A DNA stretch of 34,954 nucleotides from NCBI RefSeq assembly GCF_001591805.1, contig NZ_BCVP01000047.1, positions 1 to 34,954 on the forward strand, in the 5' to 3' direction. A program made the position numbers and the translations under genes. Origin of the DNA: Neobacillus novalis NBRC 102450. GTDB taxonomy: Bacteria > Bacillota > Bacilli > Bacillales > Cytobacillaceae. Shown here in pieces: positions 29,347 to 34,954 of the stretch. The number at the start of each line of letters is the position of its first letter. Within the stretch, counting starts at the first letter, position 1. The notes under the pieces were generated by a model. It was given only the letters and a program-made list of their open reading frames with translations, was not told the origin of the DNA and searched no databases.

Positions 29347-30375
29347 TTATCCCAAAACAGGGCTTTTCTTATTCTTCGCAATTTCGGCTGCGACTTCGAC
29401 GATCATATCCTCTTGTCCTCCAACAACCTTGCGCTTACCCAACTCGATTAAAATATCACGTGAATCCACGCCGAATTTTTCAGCTGCACGCTTGGCATGA
29501 AGGGCGAAGCTTGAGTATACCCCGGCATAGCCTAGCGTCAGGCTGTCTCTGGTGATTTCCTGTGGAACCTGAAGGATTGGCGCCACGATATCCTCAGCCA
29601 AATCCATCATTTTATACAAATCAACCCCAGTTCTTACTCCCATACGTTCGAGAACAGCGATGAGCACTTCTGTTTGTGTATTACCGGCACCGGCACCAAG
29701 GCAGCGTACACTTCCATCGATCCTTGTAGCACCTTCCTCAATGGCTACAAGTGTATTGGCCATTGCCAACGACAGGTTGTTGTGGCCATGGAATCCGACA
29801 TTGATGCCAACCGATTGTTTCAAAGCGCGAATACGTTCACGAACCTGATGCGGGAGCAAGTAACCAGCAGAATCAACCACGTACACTGTATCTGCGCCAT
29901 AGGTTTCCATCAATTTTGCCTGCTCAACCAACTTCTCAACTGGGGCCATATGGTTCATCATTAGGAAACCAACCGTTTCCATACCAAGTTCCTTCGCATA
30001 CGCAATATGCTGCGGTGAAACATCAGCTTCTGTTACATGAGTTGCAATCCGCGCCATTTTCGCCCCAAGATTGGCAGCTTCCTTTAGTTCATGAAGTGTT
30101 CCAATCCCTGGCAAAAGCAGGACAGCAATCTTTGACTTATCAGCTACAGAAACAGCTGCTTCTATCAATTCCATTTCATTTGTACGGGAAAGCCCGTATT
30201 GAAGGGAAGATCCAGCCAGGCCGTCCCCATGGGAAACTTCAATGTAAGGGACGTTCGCGTCATTAAGGGCCTTAGCAATTTTCAACACCTGGTCGACTGT
30301 ATATTGGTGGGCAACTGCATGGCTGCCGTCGCGCAAGGCTACTTCGGTAATTAGAATATCTTGTTCATTTATCAT
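29347..30375 (-). CDS. 4-hydroxy-2-oxovalerate aldolase
   Basis: A 342-residue aldolase of the DmpG/MhpE/BphI family, which splits 4-hydroxy-2-oxovalerate into pyruvate and acetaldehyde. The DRE-TIM start ALRDGSHA is at 13-20 (Arg15, Asp16, His19). Metal ligands His196 and His198 lie in GFHGHNNLS, and VVDSAGYL carries the next conserved aspartate. The C-terminal helices (from about 270) form the partner-enzyme interface. The order gene-for-gene with an acylating aldehyde dehydrogenase is typical: the two proteins channel acetaldehyde from one active site to the other. It starts 24 nt after the dehydrogenase gene. No ring-cleavage or hydratase gene is close. Confidence 0.9.
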   Translation of the reverse strand: MINEQDILITEVALRDGSHAVAHQYTVDQVLKIAKALNDANVPYIEVSHGDGLAGSSLQYGLSRTNEMELIEAAVSVADKSKIAVLLLPGIGTLHELKEAANLGAKMARIATHVTEADVSPQHIAYAKELGMETVGFLMMNHMAPVEKLVEQAKLMETYGADTVYVVDSAGYLLPHQVRERIRALKQSVGINVGFHGHNNLSLAMANTLVAIEEGATRIDGSVRCLGAGAGNTQTEVLIAVLERMGVRTGVDLYKMMDLAEDIVAPILQVPQEITRDSLTLGYAGVYSSFALHAKRAAEKFGVDSRDILIELGKRKVVGGQEDMIVEVAAEIAKNKKSPVLG

Positions 30376-30398
30376 GATTCGTTAACCCCTTCCTTAGC

Positions 30399-31286
30399 TC
30401 AGACTGTTTCTTTGGCTAATAAATTTTTTGCAAACTCTTCAGCAATCTTGACTCCAGCAGCCGTCATGATATCGAGGTTGCCTGAGTACTTAGGCAGGTA
30501 ATCGCCAGCGCCTTCAACTTGAAGGAAGATCGTGACTTTATTGCCTTCAAAGATTGGTTCGGTCCGGAGCCTGTAGCCAGGAACATACGATTGGACGACC
30601 TTCTCCATCTCATTAATTGACTTCCGGATTGCTTCCTCATCCATCGAGCCTTCTTCAACGAGTGTGTAGACGGTATCACGCATCATGATTGGTGGCTCCG
30701 CCGGATTCAAAATCATAATTGCTTTCCCTTTTTTCGCACCACCGACAACCTCAATCGCACGGGAAGTTGTTTCTGTGAATTCATCAATGTTTGCCCGGGT
30801 TCCTGGACCTGCGCTTCGGCTTGAAATTGTCGCAACGATTTCTGCGTATTCAACCGGACTTACACGGTTAACAGCATGAACCATGGGGATGGTAGCCTGT
30901 CCACCGCATGTAATCAAATTGATGTTATCCTTCTCGAGATGTTCATTAATGTTTACAGCTGCACATACATATGGGCCAACCGCCGCAGGAGTCATATCAA
31001 TGACCTTGATTCCTGCTTCCTTCAACACCTTTGCGTTGTAGAGATGAGCCTTAGCTGATGTTGCATCAAATATAATGTCTGCTTCGAGGTTTGGGTCGGC
31101 CAGAAATCCATCAATTCCAGTAGAAACAGCTGCATACCCCATTTCTCTCGCACGGCGCAATCCGTCCGATTGTGGATCGATTCCAATTACAGCCGTTAGC
31201 TCCAACAACTCTGAGCGACCAAGTTTAATCATTAAATCTGTACCAATGTTCCCTGAACCGAGAACAGCAACTTTTACTTTTGACAA
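30399..31286 (-). CDS. Acetaldehyde dehydrogenase (acylating)
   Basis: A 295-residue DmpF/MhpF/BphJ-type enzyme that turns acetaldehyde and CoA into acetyl-CoA with NAD+. The Rossmann start VAVLGSGNIGTDLM (6-19) binds NAD; the catalytic Cys127 is in LITCGGQATIP; and RSAGPGTRANIDEFT (about 158-172) is the family signature in the second domain. Length is normal. The start codon is TTG at 31286, preceded by GGAGAGGAGA at good spacing, with no ATG nearby. It lies 39 nt after iclR and before the aldolase, and forms with that the typical heterotetrameric complex. Confidence 0.9.
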   Translation of the reverse strand: MSKVKVAVLGSGNIGTDLMIKLGRSELLELTAVIGIDPQSDGLRRAREMGYAAVSTGIDGFLADPNLEADIIFDATSAKAHLYNAKVLKEAGIKVIDMTPAAVGPYVCAAVNINEHLEKDNINLITCGGQATIPMVHAVNRVSPVEYAEIVATISSRSAGPGTRANIDEFTETTSRAIEVVGGAKKGKAIMILNPAEPPIMMRDTVYTLVEEGSMDEEAIRKSINEMEKVVQSYVPGYRLRTEPIFEGNKVTIFLQVEGAGDYLPKYSGNLDIMTAAGVKIAEEFAKNLLAKETV

Positions 31287-31324
31287 AATAATTCTCCTCT
31301 CCGTGGATATTTATTTATCTGAAT

Positions 31325-32095
31325 TTAATGTGTATCCTTATAACCCAATTGCCTTGATATTTCAGCTGCGGCAGCTTTAATACCGGTAATTACTTTTGGA
31401 AGTTTCTCTTCATCAAGTCTCATCTTTGGAGCCGCACAACTGATTGAAGAAACCACTTTGCCTTGATGGTTGAAAATCGGTGCTGCAATACATTTCAGCC
31501 CTAACTCTATTTCTTCATCATCTACTGCATAGCCCTGACCCCGGACGGTAGCCAGGTGATTCTTAATGTCTTCAATATTGGTTAATGTAAAATCTGTAAA
31601 CGGTTTCAAATCCGACTTTAATAAGAGACGATCCACTTCAGCTTCACTCTGGTGTGCAAGAATGGCCTTCCCAACGCCTGTACAATAGATTGGGGCCCGT
31701 TTTCCAATATGGGAATAGATTGTTAAAGCTCGTGAGCCTTCCAATTTTTCAATATAAATCACTTCGTCACGTTCGAAAACGGTTAGGTGCACAGTTTCAT
31801 TTAACTCTTCAACAAGCTTGCGGATTATTGGCCTGGCGATATTTCCAATATCAAGATGTTTGCCTACGAAATTACCCAGTTCAAAAAGCTTGACCCCCAG
31901 CCGGTATTTTTGATTATCAGAATTTTGCTGAAGATAGCCCCGATGCTCGAGAGTTTTAATGATTCCGTGGACAGTACTTTTTGAAAGTCCTAGATGATCG
32001 CTAATCTCTTTAATACTCAACTCAGGGTAAGTCGCCACAAACAGTTCAAGGATATCTGCCGCCCTTTCAACTGATTGAATTAAGCGCTCAGTCAT
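31325..32095 (-). CDS. IclR-family transcriptional regulator
   Basis: A 256-residue IclR protein. The winged helix-turn-helix is at about 8-70 (AADILELF, then LSIKEISDHLGLSKSTVHGI), and the effector-binding GAF-like domain at about 80-250 (KRAPIYCTGVGKAILAHQSE; ELGLKCIAAPIFN; SSISCAAP). IclR proteins usually repress in the absence of a small organic acid. The ATG at 32095 follows GGAGGGTG; codons before it have no ribosome site. It is first in the operon and so likely autoregulated; the palindrome at 32112-32126 is the candidate operator. The ligand may be an oxo-acid of the pathway. Confidence 0.9.
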   Translation of the reverse strand: MTERLIQSVERAADILELFVATYPELSIKEISDHLGLSKSTVHGIIKTLEHRGYLQQNSDNQKYRLGVKLFELGNFVGKHLDIGNIARPIIRKLVEELNETVHLTVFERDEVIYIEKLEGSRALTIYSHIGKRAPIYCTGVGKAILAHQSEAEVDRLLLKSDLKPFTDFTLTNIEDIKNHLATVRGQGYAVDDEEIELGLKCIAAPIFNHQGKVVSSISCAAPKMRLDEEKLPKVITGIKAAAAEISRQLGYKDTH

Positions 32096-32111
32096 TGGCA
32101 CCCTCCAATCG

Positions 32112-32188
32112 TTCGACATTATCGAATGCCGTTCGTAAATTTATTTTGGTAACGATTTCATTTTAAGTCTCAAAATTTAATATGTCAA
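32112..32188 (-). promoter_or_regulatory. Promoter and palindrome of the iclR operon
   Basis: On the minus strand TTGACA (32183-32188) and TAAAAT (32160-32165) are 17 bp apart. The palindrome TTCGA-N5-TCGAA (32112-32126), followed by a further GTTCG half, lies downstream of the start point and before the iclR ribosome site. It is a good candidate for IclR binding. The rest of the gap 32127-32314 shows no gene. Confidence 0.65.
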
Positions 32189-32314
32189 TATATTTAATTA
32201 ATGAAACTTTCATTTCAAGTTTTTTGTGTTTTTAATCACCCATTCACTTTGGCTATTTCAAAATCAAGCCTATAAACCCTTCTGATCGATGAGGAGACAA
32301 TAGCGTTATAAAAT

Positions 32315-32343
32315 AAAAAACCTGTCTCCAATAGGAAACAGGT
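32315..32343 (-). terminator. Terminator of the HesB-like gene
   Basis: ACCTGTCTCC (32320-32329) pairs with GGAAACAGGT (32334-32343) with one mismatch. Six T follow on the minus strand. Confidence 0.75.
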
Positions 32344-32348
32344 ACATG

Positions 32349-32618
32349 TTATAGAACCTCGAATTGTTTAAATCCGGTATGATCCGGGACAAAGTCAAGT
32401 GTTTTATGCCTGAAATAATGGCATTCCCCTTTATCAATAATGAAATCCAGCTTTAAGATCGTAAGGCAATCATCATTTTTTGCTGCAGCATTTTCCACTG
32501 TTACTTTTACCTTCATAAAGCAGCTTTTTCTCATTTGCAGCCGAATTAGCTTCCCAACCGTTGAAGCTTTTACTCTGGCCTCAAGCTCCGCCGCAGCTGC
32601 TTCTGTCACTTCAAACAT
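32349..32618 (-). CDS. HesB/IscA-like (YqkB-type) protein
   Basis: An 89-residue protein with the layout of the HesB-like Fe-S biogenesis fold. It opens FEVTEAAAAELEARV, has a strand IRLQMRKSCFM (about 26-36), an acidic turn, and the FIIDKGECHYF and DFVPDHTGF segments (about 58-82). Typical A-type carriers end in Cys-x-Cys, which is missing here, so cluster transfer is doubtful. Cys34 and Cys64-region residues remain. I choose the ATG at 32618 with AAAAGGG before it; an upstream TTG overlaps that site. It is a single gene next to the iron-uptake operon. The family call rests on motif order by eye. Confidence 0.65.
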   Translation of the reverse strand: MFEVTEAAAAELEARVKASTVGKLIRLQMRKSCFMKVKVTVENAAAKNDDCLTILKLDFIIDKGECHYFRHKTLDFVPDHTGFKQFEVL

Positions 32619-32720
32619 GAAATCATCCCTTTTCAATTTTTCAAGAACTTATTATAGCTTACTATCAAGGACAGAAAAAGGACAAGCATGTTCGAGGTTT
32701 GAGATTGAACCTATGGACTT

Positions 32721-32741
32721 GGGACAAGATCCCCACGTCCC
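32721..32741. repeat. REP-like palindrome after the lipoprotein gene
   Basis: GGGACAAGATCCCCACGTCCC is a degenerate member of the GGGAC…GTCCC family. It lies directly after the stop at 32743 and could fold as a weak terminator on the minus strand. Confidence 0.5.
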
Positions 32742-32742
32742 A

Positions 32743-33117
32743 CTATTTTGTCTTATTAGCTAATTCTTTCAGGGCGTCTGTAAGTTTATCATTTAAGGTA
32801 CCTAAAGCTTCTTTATCGAGTGTAGCTGCTTCTGAGCCGGCAATGGTTGGATCAAGATATTGTTCGATTTTTCCATAAAGGTCTTTGTTATCCTTTTTTA
32901 CATCGTCTTCGAAGGTTGCCCATTGATCTTCTAATTTCGGTCCCACTTCTTTTACCTTTTCCTGGTCGCCACTATCAATTGCTTTTGATAATTGCTCTGT
33001 TGTATCCAACATTTTATTGACTCCATCAGAAACCTTACTATTATTTGAACTGCAACCGGCTAATACTAGTGCACTGCCAAGACCAATTGCTAACACCATT
33101 GAGGTAAACTTTTTCAT
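32743..33117 (-). CDS. Iron-uptake-associated lipoprotein, single FTR1-like helical module
   Basis: A 124-residue lipoprotein with a signal peptide and lipobox LVLAGC (lipidated Cys22). The mature part is a helical domain of about 95 residues, acidic and Lys-rich. The stretch DQWATFEDDVKKDNKDLYGKI (about 64-84; quoted in two parts: DQWATFEDDVK, then DLYGKIEQYL) resembles both extracellular modules of the FTR1 protein encoded just upstream. It starts 21 nt after that gene's stop, so it is in the same Fur-controlled operon. It probably works outside the membrane as an iron-binding or docking partner of the permease. The role is inference. Confidence 0.7.
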   Translation of the reverse strand: MKKFTSMVLAIGLGSALVLAGCSSNNSKVSDGVNKMLDTTEQLSKAIDSGDQEKVKEVGPKLEDQWATFEDDVKKDNKDLYGKIEQYLDPTIAGSEAATLDKEALGTLNDKLTDALKELANKTK

Positions 33118-33138
33118 GAAAAGTTCCTACTTTCTCTA

Positions 33139-34617
33139 TTAATTATTGTTTGCTGCTATCAGTTTTTTACTTTTCATTTTCTTCGATAAAATAATAATCA
33201 CTGCACCAAGAACCAGAATTACTTGCGGAATGGTGCTTTCCCAAGAAGGGTATAGTGCGAAAAATTCGATACTTGGGATACTTTGAGCGTTAGTTGTTGG
33301 GATAAAACCGGCTAGTTGCAGGCTGTGGATCCCCATTCCTGTAAACTTAATACATAGATAAAAGACAATCACACTCGATACCATAAAAAACGGTCGCAGC
33401 GGTAATTTTAAACCTACAAATACCATCAAATATGCGAGGATTCCAAGTATAGCAGCGCCGATGAGAAAACCGATGAATAAGGACTGGAGTTTAATTTGGC
33501 TTGCCATTCCGATATAAAACAATACCGTTTCTGTCCCTTCACGAAATACTGCAAGAAAGGCAAGTACCCCAAGCGAAACAAGTTTCCCCGTTGTTAATGC
33601 GGTTTGACTTTTTTCACGAATATACCGATTCCAATCAGCGATATTGGATTGACTGTGCAGCCAATAGCTCATATACAACAACATTACGGCCGCAAAAACC
33701 CCTGTCCATCCAGCAATCAGTGCATTATTATTTCCAAAGGCACCAGATGAAATCACAAATTTCACAACAAGAGCAAGGATCACGCTGACACCCAGACCCG
33801 CTAACACTCCAGTCCAGATCCAGCCTTTTCCCTTTGTTTCTCCTGATTTTTTAACAAAAGACATAAGTGCGATTACGACAAGTAAAGCCTCTAAACCTTC
33901 ACGAATGAGTATCATTGCTGCATCCCAATACGTGTACTCTGATTTGTTAGCTAAAGGAGTTAGGTATTTTACCATGTTGTCGATTGTTTGATTAGCTTCA
34001 TTAAAATTTGGCGGGTTAGCAGCAAGCATGGCTTGGATGGTAACCAAATCCCTTTCAGAATCACTATAAACGGAAGCAGATTGTGCAACCACTACTCCTT
34101 CTACGCTTAACCAGCTCCCACTTGCCTGCTTTATACTTGCCAATGCCCCAGTTTGATTTTGTTCACTGACTTCCTTCTTTGTTTCTTGGAGGAGCAGGAT
34201 AAAGTCATCTAAAGTAATATCTTCTTTCTTAAAACCCGGCTCTTTTGGGTAGCCGCCACTTGCTACTTTTTCATTTACAGCTTTTAAATCTTGTAAAGCT
34301 TGTAAAACTTGATCCTGTTTTTTTAAGGTAAACGCATAAACGACTTTTCCCATATTTGATTCAATGTCCCGGTAAGCGGTAGCTGAATTAGCTTTAATCC
34401 CGTCTTCAATTTGCCTCCAGGTCTTGTTAAATTGATCGTACGCCTTTTCTGCCTCCGAAAGGTCCCCTTTAGAAGCAAAATCGATGGCTTGATCAACTGA
34501 TACTTCAGCTTTTTTTATATCTACACTAGGACTTCCAGCTGCCATTGCAGGGTTATGTAATCCAAATCCGATGATGAGTAGAAGGATAGCTATCTTAAGG
34601 AATAGATTTTTTCTCAT
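33139..34617 (-). CDS. FTR1/EfeU-family iron permease with extracellular domain
   Basis: A 492-residue iron transporter. After a signal peptide (to about 26) comes an extracellular helical part made of two similar modules (about 33-118 and 133-222), each with W-x-x-hydrophobic-E and a Tyr ten residues later. The permease domain (about 230-485) has seven helices with the two essential R-E-x-x-E motifs, REGLE (239-243) and REGTE (359-363), which bind iron in the membrane path. Partner oxidase genes (EfeB/EfeO) are not in the window, but a lipoprotein follows. AAAGGGGAA precedes the ATG at 34617, and two Fur boxes lie upstream. Confidence 0.9.
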   Translation of the reverse strand: MRKNLFLKIAILLLIIGFGLHNPAMAAGSPSVDIKKAEVSVDQAIDFASKGDLSEAEKAYDQFNKTWRQIEDGIKANSATAYRDIESNMGKVVYAFTLKKQDQVLQALQDLKAVNEKVASGGYPKEPGFKKEDITLDDFILLLQETKKEVSEQNQTGALASIKQASGSWLSVEGVVVAQSASVYSDSERDLVTIQAMLAANPPNFNEANQTIDNMVKYLTPLANKSEYTYWDAAMILIREGLEALLVVIALMSFVKKSGETKGKGWIWTGVLAGLGVSVILALVVKFVISSGAFGNNNALIAGWTGVFAAVMLLYMSYWLHSQSNIADWNRYIREKSQTALTTGKLVSLGVLAFLAVFREGTETVLFYIGMASQIKLQSLFIGFLIGAAILGILAYLMVFVGLKLPLRPFFMVSSVIVFYLCIKFTGMGIHSLQLAGFIPTTNAQSIPSIEFFALYPSWESTIPQVILVLGAVIIILSKKMKSKKLIAANNN

Positions 34618-34650
34618 AAGTTCCCCTTTGTTGAAACTTTATATTTTAAT

Positions 34651-34713
34651 TGATAACGATTTTCAATATCAATACTACATTTATTATAGTATTTCAAATG
34701 ATAACGATTGTCA
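34651..34713 (-). promoter_or_regulatory. Two Fur boxes of the iron-permease operon
   Basis: TGATAACGATTTTCA (34651-34665) and TGATAACGATTGTCA (34699-34713) match the Fur 7-1-7 consensus TGATAAT-N-ATTATCA at 12 and 12 of 14 positions by my count. They lie 34-97 nt upstream of the permease start, 48 bp apart. Iron-replete Fur should repress the operon. Confidence 0.8.
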
Positions 34714-34740
34714 ATTAGATTTTTTCAATATTTGTTCCAT

Positions 34741-34866
34741 TCATGTGCAGACCTTCTTTTTGATCCTTTGCTGGCAGATCATGTAGTAAGGGAAGCCGAC
34801 CATTTCCTCCAGATGATCTCAGTATTAGAAAACAGATTAAAAGTAAAACAACAAGAAGAACAATGA
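34741..34866 (+). pseudogene. C-terminal remnant of a DUF2935-like protein
   Basis: A plus-strand frame of 41 codons ends at a TGA at 34864-34866 and contains LLADHVVREADHFLQMI. The H-V-x-R-E-A-x-H-F-L pattern is typical of the metal-binding helices of DUF2935 proteins. There is no start or ribosome site and the rest of the gene is missing. It lies directly behind the Fur boxes. Confidence 0.5.
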
Positions 34867-34908
34867 TTTGTGAAGGAATCCTACATCGATTTATAGTTTC
34901 CTGGACGA

Positions 34909-34939
34909 CAAAAAAAGTAGAGAAACTCTGCTCTCTACT
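34909..34939 (-). terminator. Terminator of a gene beyond the right edge
   Basis: AGTAGAGA (34916-34923) pairs with TCTCTACT (34932-34939). On the minus strand a run of T follows (A run 34910-34916). It probably ends a minus-strand gene to the right of the window. Confidence 0.55.
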
Positions 34940-34954
34940 ACTACATTTAAAAAA

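Noticed and set aside
27791..31286. Aromatic meta-cleavage pathway
   Set aside because: No dioxygenase, hydrolase or hydratase gene is present, and the transporter is of the gluconate type.

Overview
The window looks like the chromosome of a spore-forming Bacillaceae bacterium (a Bacillus relative). The evidence is AT-rich intergenic DNA, strong AGGAGG-type ribosome binding sites, TTG and GTG starts, cre-like and Fur-box sites, a lipobox lipoprotein, a spore-protein-like small gene, and families (YfhP, HtpX, XRE regulators) in typical Firmicutes form. It is an accessory region: catabolic operons, a type VII effector cassette and stand-alone genes are separated by short palindromic repeats and by decayed gene ends.

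Layout. 1-3000 holds a SASP-like gene, an SRPBCC/CoxG-like gene, an XRE regulator with a membrane partner behind two identical 20-bp palindromes, gene remnants, and a 21-bp-period repeat array. 3026-11930 is a complete yhf-type locus, best known as the uncharacterised yhfSTU-php-yhfWXYZ cluster of E. coli. Here it is split into two units: yhfZ-php-yhfS-yhfW-yhfX-(26-aa ORF), and amidase-yhfY-yhfU-yhfT. Each unit has the same control layout: a -35/-10 pair, a cre-like site over the -10 side, and an AT-rich operator directly downstream. 12076-13625 carries HtpX and a membrane protein. 14094-17262 is a five-gene type VII secretion (ESX/WXG) effector cassette: a WXG-like partner, a glycine-zipper toxin, a six-helix membrane protein as probable immunity protein, and two related small acidic proteins. 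17370-21167 holds a permease remnant, a YfhP-like hydrolase, a short gene of unknown function, a secreted cell-wall-binding repeat protein and a GNAT acetyltransferase.

21229-24870 is an XRE-cupin regulator divergent from a DHDPS-family lyase and an aldehyde dehydrogenase. Both enzymes have codon use unlike their neighbours and are followed by the tail of a lost MFS transporter. 24949-27739 is a LuxR-type two-component system divergent from a CPBP membrane protease. 27791-32095 is an IclR-controlled operon of acylating acetaldehyde dehydrogenase, 4-hydroxy-2-oxovalerate aldolase and a GntP-type permease, without hydratase or ring-cleavage genes. 32349-34617 holds a HesB-like gene and a Fur-controlled FTR1-type iron permease with a lipoprotein made of the same helical module as the permease's extracellular part. 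The right edge has the tail of a DUF2935-like gene.

The best candidate for an undescribed system is the yhf locus. All eight known members are present, joined by an amidase-signature protein, a possible 26-aa protein and a shared two-promoter operator design. Together they suggest an inducible, catabolite-repressed pathway for an unknown nitrogen-containing substrate. The glycine-zipper type VII effector with its putative immunity protein is the second.
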